A DNA stretch of 64,000 nt, from positions 310,001 through 374,000 of the forward strand of contig NZ_WKLH01000001.1 in assembly GCF_010882175.1 (NCBI RefSeq). The letters run 5' to 3'. Both the position numbers and the translations under genes were made by a program. Under the pieces are notes generated by a model. That model did no database searches. It worked only from the letters and a program-made list of their open reading frames with translations, and was not told the origin of the DNA. This DNA is from Mangrovibacterium lignilyticum. Its GTDB lineage: Bacteria; Bacteroidota; Bacteroidia; Bacteroidales; Prolixibacteraceae. Below are positions 20,542-29,515 of the stretch, in pieces; positions within the stretch are counted from its first letter, which is position 1, and each line of letters starts with the position of its first letter.

Positions 20542-23500
20542 ATGTACGAAGGTATTATTGAAACGCTAATCAAATTGTTTGCGATTATAACCGACTATCG
20601 CAATCGGTTATCATCGGAAAACATGGCCTTGGTTGAGTCCTACTTAAAGGAAAATTTCAACCGGGAACTCGTCGACAAGTATCTTACGATGTACCGCGAT
20701 TTCGTCGCTTACTACCACATCGATCACCGGGAATTTTTTTACGAAGATGAAGGTGAAGGCGAACGATTCGTCAACAAAAAGTACCTCAAGCAAATCTGTA
20801 GCGACATTAGTTTCAATTATGACCTGAACATCCGGTTCATGATTGTCAACCAGCTCTTCAATTTCATCAACAAAGCGAAGGGGCTCAATATCGAAGACCT
20901 GAAAATGGTGCACGTTGTCGCCCTCGGACTAAATATTGACCCCAAGGAATACGACAATTTTTACCGGTTTGCACTCTTTTCAATTACCAAGGTCAAAGAA
21001 AAGGATTGGCTGTTTGTCGTTAATGGGAATTCGGAGTACGAGGACCAGGATGTAAAACATCTGTACCGCGAAAATCAAAAAGTTGATATTGAATTCATTC
21101 GTATTCCGAGCATAAACACCCTCTTTTTCAAATACAACGGTCCCCGAAATTTATACCTGAACGGACATCGCTTAGCCCAGCAACGGATGTACATTTTCCC
21201 ACCTGGTGGAATACTGAAAACATCGCGTATTATTCCGATTTATTACAGCAGTGTGATGACCCGGTTTATCCAGAATGTTGGTAAGCCGTTAATCGTTTTT
21301 AATGCCGAAAACATTGAATACAGGTTTAATAAACGGGTGTATGGTTTGCACGAACTCAGTTTCCAGGAACGGTCGGGCGATCTGGTTGGAATACTTGGCG
21401 GTAGTGGCGTTGGAAAAACAACCCTACTAAATGTTCTGAACGGGAAACTGAAACCAAGCGGCGGAAAAATAACCATCAACGGGTACGACATCCAGGATCC
21501 TGAAAATGAAGAAAAACTGATGGGTGTCATCGGTTATGTTCCTCAGGATGACCTTTTGCTAGAAGAGCTTACAGTGTATCTAAACCTGCGCTTTAACGCC
21601 CGCTTCTGCTTCGGCGACATGGACGATGAAAAGATTGAAGCCATCATTGAACAAACGCTGATTGATTTTGATTTGGTTGAAGCCCGGGACCTGGTTGTTG
21701 GCAGTCCCTTGAAAAAAATCCTTAGCGGTGGGCAGCGTAAACGCCTCAACATTGCCTTGGAATTGATGCGTGAACCGTCTATTTTATTTGTTGATGAACC
21801 GACATCAGGATTGAGCTCTGCCGATTCGGAAAAGGTCATGTACCTGCTCAAAAGGCAGTGTTTGAAAGGCAAACTGGTCTTTGCAAACATCCACCAACCA
21901 GCCAGCGATATTTACAAGCTATTCGATCGGATTATTGTCATGGACAAAGGTGGCCGTGTTGTTTTCTTCGGTAACCCGATGGAGTCGATCACTTATTTCA
22001 AACACCAGGCGAACTACATCAATCCGGACGAAAGCGAATGTATGAGCTGTGGTAATGTGAAGACCGAGCAACCGCTGCGCATTATCGAAGCCCGCATGGT
22101 TGACCCGTTCGGGAAAAGCATTCGTCGCCGGAAAATGTCGCCGGAAGAATGGTATCAAAACTTTCGGGAAAAAGTAGAGCCGCGCGTTATTGATTTCATG
22201 AAATCCAACCCGGTTAAAAAGCAAAAATTTCCGGATGGGCTTTTCAAAAAGCCCAAGTGGTGGACCCAGTTTAAGCTGTTTGTTCTGCGCGATTTTGCTT
22301 CGAAACGATCAAACCGGCAATATCTGGCGATTGCTTTGCTCGAAGCGCCTATTTTAGCTGTTATTCTGGGTTTCTTCACTAAATACACCTATCAGGGAGA
22401 ATACCTTTTCAGCGAGAACGACAACATACCGGCTTACCTATTTATGAGCGTGGTTGTCGCTTTATTTATTGGACTTAGTATTAGTGCAGAAGAGATTTTT
22501 AAGGATCGGAAAATCAGGAAGCGGGAAGAATTTCTGAACCTGAGTAAAGGAGCCTATTTTGCCTCTAAAATCATCATGCTCTTTCTGCTTTCCGCCGTCC
22601 AGGTTTTAACCTTTGTACTGATTGGAAATTACCTGCTTGAGATCACTGATCTGACATTGGGAAGCTGGGCCATTCTCTTTTCTACCGCCTGTTTTGCCAA
22701 TCTACTGGGTTTGAATTTATCGGCAGGCCTGGACTCTGCAGTTGCCATTTATGTTATGATCCCGTTGCTATTGGTGCCGCAACTTCTTTTAAGTGGTGTT
22801 ATTGTCGACTTCAATAAAATGCACTATTCAATCAGCAGCTTCGACCACACGCCGCTAATCGGCGATGCGATGGTTTCGAGATGGTCGTACGAAGCACTGG
22901 CTGTTAATCAATACACCAACAATTCGTATCGAAAATATCTGTTTCAGGAAGAACTGGAAAAAAACCAATGGGGTTTCGATGCTTATTATTTCATTCCTGA
23001 AGTTCAGAAACTCATTAAGGCTCATGAAAACCTGGTCGAAAATAACGAAACAAAAAAAGCTTCCCAACTCAATGCCTTGCTCTACAATTCGCTGGATGAA
23101 ATTAACCAGGTGGTGTCTCCTTCAGACACAATAATAGAAGCAACAAGCGCGTTAAATACAAACGAAGTCGGAGCACTTCCCTATCCTGCGCTCAACCGCT
23201 ACCTGAAACAGGCGCAGAAAGCCTATCAACAATTCTACACGAAAAGCAACGATCAATTAAATGCCAAATACGAATGGTTGCTGAAAAAAATGGGTAACGA
23301 TCAGGAAAAGTTGCAGGAGTTAAAAAACAATCACACCAATAAAAAACTGGAACTTCTGCTCCGCGACAAATATTCGCAAAACAAACTCTATATTTCAAAC
23401 AACCTGATTCACCAGGGAGATGAACCAATCTACCGACTTCCTTTCGAAAACAACGGAAGAGCCCATTTTTATGCAGCTTATAAATATGCAGGACCGTTCA

Positions 23501-23721
23501 AAATACCAACTGAGATCTTCAATTTGATGGTCATCTGGCTTCTCACAGGTTTCTTAGTCGTCGCCCTCTATTTTGATGTTTTAAGACGAGTCCTCACTGC
23601 AATTCAAAAATGGAGACTAACACGACAAGCCGAATTACGCGACCGGATTTTCTACAACCCGATGGCTTTCATGAAGGCAGACAGAAGAAAGAAGTATCGG
23701 AAACAACCAACACAAAAATAA
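20542..23721 (+). CDS. ABCG-like ABC-2 exporter with N-terminal extension and large extracytoplasmic insert
   Basis: A 1059-residue half-transporter. An N-terminal cytoplasmic region of about 260 residues, partly TerB-like in its helical pattern, precedes the ABC domain: Walker A GGSGVGKTTLL (about 288), signature LSGGQRKRLN (about 393), Walker B LFVDEPTSG (about 415). ABC-2 type membrane helices follow (from about 600, e.g. APILAVILGFF, LFMSVVVALFIGLSISAEE). A hydrophilic Gln/Lys/Asn-rich region (about 780-990) separates them from the last helix (IFNLMVIWLLTGFLVVALYF). The order ATPase-membrane is the ABCG order. Substrate unknown. The ATG at 20542 is used, not the upstream TTG. It ends 3 bp from the convergent MBL gene. 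Confidence 0.85.
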   Translation: MYEGIIETLIKLFAIITDYRNRLSSENMALVESYLKENFNRELVDKYLTMYRDFVAYYHIDHREFFYEDEGEGERFVNKKYLKQICSDISFNYDLNIRFMIVNQLFNFINKAKGLNIEDLKMVHVVALGLNIDPKEYDNFYRFALFSITKVKEKDWLFVVNGNSEYEDQDVKHLYRENQKVDIEFIRIPSINTLFFKYNGPRNLYLNGHRLAQQRMYIFPPGGILKTSRIIPIYYSSVMTRFIQNVGKPLIVFNAENIEYRFNKRVYGLHELSFQERSGDLVGILGGSGVGKTTLLNVLNGKLKPSGGKITINGYDIQDPENEEKLMGVIGYVPQDDLLLEELTVYLNLRFNARFCFGDMDDEKIEAIIEQTLIDFDLVEARDLVVGSPLKKILSGGQRKRLNIALELMREPSILFVDEPTSGLSSADSEKVMYLLKRQCLKGKLVFANIHQPASDIYKLFDRIIVMDKGGRVVFFGNPMESITYFKHQANYINPDESECMSCGNVKTEQPLRIIEARMVDPFGKSIRRRKMSPEEWYQNFREKVEPRVIDFMKSNPVKKQKFPDGLFKKPKWWTQFKLFVLRDFASKRSNRQYLAIALLEAPILAVILGFFTKYTYQGEYLFSENDNIPAYLFMSVVVALFIGLSISAEEIFKDRKIRKREEFLNLSKGAYFASKIIMLFLLSAVQVLTFVLIGNYLLEITDLTLGSWAILFSTACFANLLGLNLSAGLDSAVAIYVMIPLLLVPQLLLSGVIVDFNKMHYSISSFDHTPLIGDAMVSRWSYEALAVNQYTNNSYRKYLFQEELEKNQWGFDAYYFIPEVQKLIKAHENLVENNETKKASQLNALLYNSLDEINQVVSPSDTIIEATSALNTNEVGALPYPALNRYLKQAQKAYQQFYTKSNDQLNAKYEWLLKKMGNDQEKLQELKNNHTNKKLELLLRDKYSQNKLYISNNLIHQGDEPIYRLPFENNGRAHFYAAYKYAGPFKIPTEIFNLMVIWLLTGFLVVALYFDVLRRVLTAIQKWRLTRQAELRDRIFYNPMAFMKADRRKKYRKQPTQK

Positions 23722-23724
23722 GAT

Positions 23725-24846
23725 TTAAATCTCGCGCCACCACCGGTTTGCCGGAAGCGGCTCACTGACTTGAAAGCGTTCACCGATTCGCGGAGTTGCT
23801 ATCCGAACGGAATCATTACCAGCTGCTTTCAACAAGCGTTCAACCGGTTCTTTCCAGGGATGAATGCTCAACTTATATTTCCCCCAGTGAATGGGCAATA
23901 AAGCTTTTGCTTTTAGTTCGTTGGCTGCCAGGTATGTTTCTTCGGGAGCCATATGAATCAACGGCCAGTAACGGCTGTATTGGCCACATTCCAACATCAC
24001 CAGGTCGAATGGACCGAATTTTTCGCCAATGGTTTTGAAGCCCGGGTAATAACCCGAGTCCGCTCCGAAAAACAATTTCTCATCGCCGCCATCAATTATC
24101 CACGAAGCCCATAAGGTCGAAAAACGGTTCGTTAATCCTCGACCTGAAAAATGTCTGGCAGAAGCCGCGGTCAGATGAACCGAGCCTGCAAACGTATAGG
24201 ACTCCCACCAATCCAGTTCGGTAATGCGGTCAGCTTGAACTCCCCAATATTCCAAATGAGCGCCGACTCCCAAAGCGGTTACAAAAGGAACTTTCGAATC
24301 CTTCAGTTGCTTGATCACTTCGTAATCCAAGTGGTCGTAGTGGTCATGTGAAATAAGGACTAAATCAATGGGCGGTAAATCTTTCAAACTGTAAGTCGGA
24401 CTGTAATCAAAAGCTTTGGTTCCCAAAAAAGAAAAGGGAGAAACTCGCTTGCCAAAGACCGGATCAACCAGAATACGCTGATGATTAATTTCGATGATTA
24501 AAGTGGAATGCCCGAGCCAGGTGATGCGAGCACGACCAGGCTTTTCTTTGAAATTTTCAGCGTCGAGCGGAACCACCGGTATCGGACGGTCAGGAACCCG
24601 ATCTCCCTTCACAAAGAAAAATTCGCGCATAACTTTGAAAAAAGGCATATCATCGGTTTGCATCTCCGTTTCAACCGGGTTTTGAAATTTACCGTCTCTG
24701 AAATTCGAAGACTGCTGAGCCCTTATCAACCGTTCACCTTTTAGCTTTCCACCAAACGCAGGATTCAACTTGATCGCTACAAAGATGGCTACCAAAAGAA
24801 CCAGCGCTATCACAGCAATCCACAGAAGAACTTTCCAAACTATCAT
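23725..24846 (-). CDS. Membrane-anchored metallo-beta-lactamase-fold hydrolase (NAPE-PLD/UlaG-like)
   Basis: A 373-residue protein. One N-terminal helix (VLLWIAVIALVLLVAIFVAI) anchors it. The MBL core has WLGHSTLIIEI...ILVDPVFGKR (about 110-135) and the metal motif HDHYDHLD (about 167-174). Further His/Asp ligands occur in FGADSGYYPG and PIHWGKYKL. This layout fits the PF12706 subgroup that includes N-acyl-phosphatidylethanolamine phospholipase D-like enzymes. The substrate is unproven. It is the last gene of a minus-strand run after the sugar dehydrogenase (87-bp gap). Confidence 0.85.
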   Translation of the reverse strand: MIVWKVLLWIAVIALVLLVAIFVAIKLNPAFGGKLKGERLIRAQQSSNFRDGKFQNPVETEMQTDDMPFFKVMREFFFVKGDRVPDRPIPVVPLDAENFKEKPGRARITWLGHSTLIIEINHQRILVDPVFGKRVSPFSFLGTKAFDYSPTYSLKDLPPIDLVLISHDHYDHLDYEVIKQLKDSKVPFVTALGVGAHLEYWGVQADRITELDWWESYTFAGSVHLTAASARHFSGRGLTNRFSTLWASWIIDGGDEKLFFGADSGYYPGFKTIGEKFGPFDLVMLECGQYSRYWPLIHMAPEETYLAANELKAKALLPIHWGKYKLSIHPWKEPVERLLKAAGNDSVRIATPRIGERFQVSEPLPANRWWREI

Positions 24847-24933
24847 TTAATGTTTTCTTTTTTAGATAAAAAATGTCAGGTCTGCCTCTGAGCAGCCGAC
24901 CTAACATTCTTGTTTCATTCGTTTATTCTGGAT

Positions 24934-26343
24934 TTAATTTACCGGAACCAACTTCAGTATTTTGCCGGGGTTTTCAATAGCTACATAAATGAATCCATCC
25001 GGACTCATTTCAACATTTCGCACCCGCCCGATACCTTCCAGTAATTTCTCGTGATGCGTCACTTCGTACCCCTCCAAAACAACTCGCTCCAGGTAGTGAA
25101 AACGCAGTGACCCAATCAGAATGTTATTCTTCCAGTTCGGATAGCGATCTCCTTTTACAAAGGTCATTCCGCAAGGAGCGATGGAAGGCACCCAATAGGT
25201 CAGCGGCTGCTCCATCCCTTCTTTTTCTGTAATGTTGGTAAATTTAGTGCCATTATAATTTATCCCGTACGAAATAACCGGCCAGCCGTAATTCAATCCC
25301 GGCTTAATCAGGTTTAGCTCATCACCTCCCATCGGGCCGTGTTCGGTTTCAAAAATCTCGCCGGTTTCCGGATTCATACAGGTGCCTTGCGGATTGCGAT
25401 GCCCGTATGAATAGATTGACAGGATCGCTCCGGGAGTATCGATAAACGGATTGTCCGGAGGTATCGAGCCATCATCCATAATACGATGAATTTTCCCTGC
25501 ATGATTAGTCAGATTCTGCGGGTTCTCATCCCGATTACCGCGCTCTCCAACACCGAAAAACAGATAACCATCCCGATCGAATTCCAACTTACTACCCCAG
25601 TGTTGACCCCGATTTGAATCCGGTGTCCCGTTAAAAATCTCCTCCTGATCAACCAGCTTGTTCCCATCCAAACGGGCCCGCATAACATTGGTACAGCCTT
25701 CGTCTTTATTATCATCAGCATAGCCGGAATAGGTAAAATACAACCAGCCATTATTTTCGTAATCCGGGTGAAGTTCCAAGTCCAACAGCCCTCCTTGTCC
25801 TTTCACCATTATTTCAGGTAGCCCTGTTATTTCCTGAAGCTCATTATTCGTGAACCTGTATAATTTGGCCGATCGTTCGGAGATTAGAAGATCCCCATTG
25901 GGTAAAAACTCAAGTCCCCATGGAACATCCAACCCGGTTACAACAGTATCGACAATAAATGCCTGCACTTCCGATTCCATTTTGTCATTTCCCGAAAGTG
26001 CCGGTTTTAAGTCGTCTTTGTTCTCCGGCAATCCTTTTTGCACGTAACTAGCCAACGCTTTTATCTCGTCAGTTGAAAAGGCAACTCCAAAAGCGGGCAT
26101 TCCCATTTCCTCACGACCATTCGTAATGCTGTTGACCACACTCTCCAGGTTGTCGCCATACATCCATTCTTTCTTTTCGAACTTCTCCAGATTTTGTCCA
26201 TGACAACCAGCGCAAAACTGTTGGTAATTTTTAACGGCCAATTCGTGTTCTTTCTCACTCAATTGCCCCGTCCCGTTAGAACATCCTCCAAGAAAGACAA
26301 CAGCAAGCCAAATAAGGTGTAGACCCAAGGTATATTTCTTCAT
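24934..26343 (-). CDS. Lipoprotein: cytochrome c fused to PQQ-type sugar dehydrogenase
   Basis: A 469-residue protein starting at the ATG at 26343 (MKKYTLG). The signal peptide ends in FLGGC, a lipobox. A short class I cytochrome c domain follows (heme site FCAGCHGQ about 50-57; Met ligand region GMPAFGVAFS), then a six-bladed glucose/sorbosone-dehydrogenase propeller. Propeller blocks are GLDVPWGLEFLPNGDLLISE, GQGGLLDLELHP, NHAGKIHRI and YGHRNPQG. The likely role is periplasmic oxidation of an aldose with electrons passing directly to the attached heme. The upstream lactonase could open the lactone product. No PQQ-synthesis gene is in the window; some relatives lack PQQ. Confidence 0.85.
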   Translation of the reverse strand: MKKYTLGLHLIWLAVVFLGGCSNGTGQLSEKEHELAVKNYQQFCAGCHGQNLEKFEKKEWMYGDNLESVVNSITNGREEMGMPAFGVAFSTDEIKALASYVQKGLPENKDDLKPALSGNDKMESEVQAFIVDTVVTGLDVPWGLEFLPNGDLLISERSAKLYRFTNNELQEITGLPEIMVKGQGGLLDLELHPDYENNGWLYFTYSGYADDNKDEGCTNVMRARLDGNKLVDQEEIFNGTPDSNRGQHWGSKLEFDRDGYLFFGVGERGNRDENPQNLTNHAGKIHRIMDDGSIPPDNPFIDTPGAILSIYSYGHRNPQGTCMNPETGEIFETEHGPMGGDELNLIKPGLNYGWPVISYGINYNGTKFTNITEKEGMEQPLTYWVPSIAPCGMTFVKGDRYPNWKNNILIGSLRFHYLERVVLEGYEVTHHEKLLEGIGRVRNVEMSPDGFIYVAIENPGKILKLVPVN

Positions 26344-26408
26344 AATGTTGCAGTTTAAAATGGGAAACAAGCTATATGCAAAAAAGTTAAGCGTTCTGTA
26401 ACAAAATT

Positions 26409-27539
26409 TTATTGAACCAGAAACTTCAAACAAACAGGGCTGGGAATATCAAAGCTTTTCCCGGTGAAAGTTATTAGTCCTGTTGCTTCATTTCTGCTGA
26501 AAATGGTCACATTATCACTGTGCTGGTTCGCAACTAACAGAAACTTCCCATCGGGTGAAAGCGCAAAATTCCGGGGCCACTGCCCTTGTACCGATTCATT
26601 TTGAATCAACTTGACCGTTCCGTCTTCCACATTGCGTTCAAAAACGGCAATGCTGTTTAGTCCGCGGTTTGAGCAATAGACAAAGCGTTCGTCAGGACTT
26701 AAATGAACATCGGCTCCGGCCTTCGTACCGGTAAAATCGGCAGGCAAGCTCGATTCACTCTGAATCAATTGATATCCGTCTCCCACTTTTTTCAAGACAC
26801 TGACGCTCGATGCCATTTCTGTCATGACATAAATATACTCGCTATCAGCCGTGTAAGCAAAATGACGGGGACCTGCTCCCGGGGCCATTTCTACAAAGGG
26901 CTGTTCTGCGGGAACGTATTTCGCAGAATCCGAATTATATACGCAAAACAACAGTTTATCAATTCCCAAATCAGCGGTGATCAAGCTGGAACCATCAGCA
27001 CTAAATTGTGAAGAATGGGCATGAGGCCCTTGTTGGCGAACCGTATCAGGCCCAGTGCCTTCGTGTTGAATCAATTGTGGATGATCCTCCAACGACCCGT
27101 CATTATTAACTTCGTAAATACTGATACTCCCGCTCGTGTAATTCGAAGCAACCACAGCTTTTCCATCGGGTGAAACAGCAACATGACAAGGATGATTACC
27201 TAAAGTTGCCACTTGGTTCAACTTGGTCAGGCTGCCATCTTTCTCAATCCGATAAGCCGTCACAGAGCCACTGTCCAGGTGATTATAATTGTCGACCTCA
27301 CTCACAGCATAAAGGTATTTTTGATCCGGCGAAATCGTTATAAAAGAAGGATTCTCCAAATTGGGAGTTACGTTTTCTTCGATTAAATCACCAGTAACCG
27401 TATCGAACTGATAACGGTAAATTCCCTCGCTGTTTTCAACAGAATATGTTCCTACGTATAGAGCAACTTTTTTAGAACCTGATTGGCATGCGCTTAAAAG
27501 TGTCACGAGGAACACGGCGGCCAGTGCATAAATTTTCAT
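26409..27539 (-). CDS. Exported lactonase, 6-phosphogluconolactonase-like seven-bladed propeller
   Basis: A 376-residue protein starting at the ATG at 27539. The signal MKIYALAAVFLVTLLSAC carries a lipobox, so it is a lipoprotein and not the cytoplasmic pentose-phosphate enzyme. Propeller repeats typical of PF10282 follow: PSFITISPDQKYLYAVSE, NHPCHVAVSPDGKAVVAS, GPRHFAYTADSEYIYVMTE, WPRNFALSPDGKFLLVAN. It lies 65 bp upstream of the sugar dehydrogenase on the same strand. The pair could oxidise a sugar and then hydrolyse the resulting lactone outside the cytoplasm. This pathway is inferred from order. Confidence 0.85.
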   Translation of the reverse strand: MKIYALAAVFLVTLLSACQSGSKKVALYVGTYSVENSEGIYRYQFDTVTGDLIEENVTPNLENPSFITISPDQKYLYAVSEVDNYNHLDSGSVTAYRIEKDGSLTKLNQVATLGNHPCHVAVSPDGKAVVASNYTSGSISIYEVNNDGSLEDHPQLIQHEGTGPDTVRQQGPHAHSSQFSADGSSLITADLGIDKLLFCVYNSDSAKYVPAEQPFVEMAPGAGPRHFAYTADSEYIYVMTEMASSVSVLKKVGDGYQLIQSESSLPADFTGTKAGADVHLSPDERFVYCSNRGLNSIAVFERNVEDGTVKLIQNESVQGQWPRNFALSPDGKFLLVANQHSDNVTIFSRNEATGLITFTGKSFDIPSPVCLKFLVQ

Positions 27540-27655
27540 TTGTGTGATATTTGAAATATTAATTATAACATTAAAAGCTGAGTGAGTAGAATATGATCTG
27601 CTTGAACAGACCAAAGTCTTTCTTGTTTAAAGAAGTAAACTTAACAAGAAACAAT

Positions 27656-28486
27656 ATGAAGCCCAAGTATCTTTTAATCATCCTGCTATTTATTAGTTGT
27701 GTCGGTCAGGTTCATAGTCAAAAGTTAGTTGAAGTGTGGCGAACAGGCCCGCAAATGAAAACTCCTGAGTCTGTACTATACCAACCGGAAAATAATATTC
27801 TGTATGTCGCCAACATCAACGGTAATCCTACCGAAAAAGATGGGAACGGCTTTATTTCGCTATTGAATACCGACGGCAGCATTAAGCAAATGAAATGGGT
27901 TACCGGCTTAAATGCCCCAAAAGGAATGGCGATTTTCGATGGTAAATTATATGTTTCCGATATAGACGAACTCGTTGAAATTGACATTGCCAAGGCTGAA
28001 ATTAGCCATCGCTATCCGGCACCAAATGCCGTTTTTCTGAATGATGTTGCCGCTTGCATGAACGGCATGATCTTCGTTTCGGACAACCATACGGGAAGAA
28101 TCCACGTGTTGAAGGACGGGAAATTCTCGGTTTGGCTGGAAGGAGATGATTTTTTGCAAACCAATGGGTTGTATACCGAAAACGGGAAACTGTACGCAGG
28201 TTCCGAAGTCATTAAGGAAATTGATATTAAAACCAAGAATGTTAAATTCATTCAGGAAGGTTGCCAGGGAATTGACGGACTGGCGAAAGATGAACACGAC
28301 AATTTTGTGTTCTCAAACTGGGTCGGCAGAATCTTCTACCTAGAAGACGGAACTTTAACCAAAATGTGGGATTCAACGGCTGAAAACCTCAATACGGCAG
28401 ACTTATTTTATGCCAAAGAACTCAAGTTATTGTTGGTTCCTACCTTTTTCGACAACCAGGTTGTTGCCTACAAGATAGAACACTAA
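27656..28486 (+). CDS. Secreted SMP-30/gluconolactonase-like beta-propeller protein
   Basis: A 276-residue protein starting at the ATG at 27656, with signal peptide KPKYLLIILLFISCVGQVHSQ. Its six-bladed propeller pattern resembles SMP-30/gluconolactonase and NHL-type proteins: PESVLYQPENNILYVANING, APKGMAIFDGKLYVSDI, FLNDVAACMNGMIFVSDN, GIDGLAKDEHDNFVFSNWVG. Metal-ligand residues are plausible (Glu after the signal, Asn/Asp in LNDV and GIDG) but not proven. It is divergent from the lactonase, which suggests a shared theme of sugar-lactone handling. The CDGSH gene follows 28 bp later. Confidence 0.75.
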   Translation: MKPKYLLIILLFISCVGQVHSQKLVEVWRTGPQMKTPESVLYQPENNILYVANINGNPTEKDGNGFISLLNTDGSIKQMKWVTGLNAPKGMAIFDGKLYVSDIDELVEIDIAKAEISHRYPAPNAVFLNDVAACMNGMIFVSDNHTGRIHVLKDGKFSVWLEGDDFLQTNGLYTENGKLYAGSEVIKEIDIKTKNVKFIQEGCQGIDGLAKDEHDNFVFSNWVGRIFYLEDGTLTKMWDSTAENLNTADLFYAKELKLLLVPTFFDNQVVAYKIEH

Positions 28487-28514
28487 ATATTAGAAACACG
28501 GAAAACGAATAACT

Positions 28515-28751
28515 ATGAAAAAAGGAAAAATTGCAGAGAAAAGCCCGGTCATGCTGGAGATGGAACCCGGCACTTATTGGTGGTGCAGGTGTGGGTTGAG
28601 TAAGAATCAGCCGTTTTGCGATGGTTCGCACAAGGTGACCGAGTTTACACCAATGGAAGTCAAAATAGACACCAAACAAACCGTTTTTTGGTGCCGATGC
28701 AAACAAACGGACAATCCACCTTTTTGCGACGGGACACATAAAACGCTGTAA
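28515..28751 (+). CDS. Double CDGSH iron-sulfur domain protein
   Basis: A 78-residue soluble protein with two CDGSH [2Fe-2S] sites: CRCGLSKNQPFCDGSHK and CRCKQTDNPPFCDGTHK. Each keeps the C-x-C-x(n)-C-DG-(S/T)-H ligand set (three Cys, one His). Tandem small bacterial versions are known; proposed roles are redox sensing or Fe-S/electron transfer. It probably shares a transcript with the propeller gene upstream and is followed by a good terminator. Confidence 0.93.
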   Translation: MKKGKIAEKSPVMLEMEPGTYWWCRCGLSKNQPFCDGSHKVTEFTPMEVKIDTKQTVFWCRCKQTDNPPFCDGTHKTL

Positions 28752-28764
28752 AGAAATTAGAACC

Positions 28765-28808
28765 AGGGAGGACGGAGATCAACGGATTTCATCCTCCCTC
28801 CTTTTTTT
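28765..28808 (+). terminator. Intrinsic terminator after the CDGSH gene
   Basis: Arms AGGGAGGA (28765-28772) and TCCTCCCT (28792-28799) are followed by a C and a T7 run. Confidence 0.8.
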
Positions 28809-28894
28809 GACATTATTTAAAGTTCGCAAAGTCTTTTTAAGAAAGCCTGCCACTAAGAATTCGTAACTTGCGACACATTTTTACACGTTATTTC

Positions 28895-29479
28895 ATGAGA
28901 AAATCCTTCACTGCATTTTTAATCGTCACGATATTTCCGATAATGCTTTGGGCTCAAACGGAAACAGAAAAGTCTTCTTTTCACAGCCCCGATTTCAATT
29001 GGGATATTGACATTCCGCCGGGTTACGAAGAAATTGAACCTGCTGTATGGGATTTGCAAAAAGGTATTCCAGACAGTATCGCTGCTGACTCGCCGGGAAT
29101 AGAAACGCCCCCAAGAACGATATTGGCGTTTAAAATCAACGATTACAATTACTTTGAATCGAACTGGCAGCCTTATGACGTGAATAAACAGGGTGATTAC
29201 AAATCTCACTGTCAATCCGTTGACAATCAGTTGTACCAAACATTTGCAGAACAAATACCGGACGCTAAAATTGATACCGCCTCCAGCGTTCAACAAATCG
29301 GGAAACTTGATTTTCAAAAATTTGTTTTAAAAATGACGCTACCGAACGGCGTTACTTTAAGTTCCCACATGTTCAGCCGCCTCTTTGATGACAAAGAGTT
29401 TTCGGCAAACCTTTTTTATGTAAATGATGAGCAAGGAAGTTTACTCATGGAAGCCTGGCTGTATTCGCGTTTTGAGTAA
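28895..29479 (+). CDS. Secreted protein of unknown function
   Basis: A 194-residue protein starting at the ATG at 28895 with signal peptide MRKSFTAFLIVTIFPIMLWAQ. The mature part opens with FNWDIDIPPGYEEIEPAVWD and contains a central LDFQKFVLKMTLPNG strand region, a pattern like PsbP/Mog1-fold envelope proteins. No catalytic motif is visible. It stands alone between terminators. The function is unknown. Confidence 0.65.
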   Translation: MRKSFTAFLIVTIFPIMLWAQTETEKSSFHSPDFNWDIDIPPGYEEIEPAVWDLQKGIPDSIAADSPGIETPPRTILAFKINDYNYFESNWQPYDVNKQGDYKSHCQSVDNQLYQTFAEQIPDAKIDTASSVQQIGKLDFQKFVLKMTLPNGVTLSSHMFSRLFDDKEFSANLFYVNDEQGSLLMEAWLYSRFE

Positions 29480-29506
29480 AAAAAAAAGCTGCCAAATCAG
29501 GCAGCT
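29478..29506 (-). terminator. Intrinsic terminator for the minus-strand gene at 29516
   Basis: Arms AGCTGCC/GGCAGCT with a 5-nt loop; on the minus strand they are followed by a run of ten T. It overlaps the stop of the convergent gene and may also work weakly on the plus strand. Confidence 0.8.
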
Positions 29507-29515
29507 CTCAATCTT

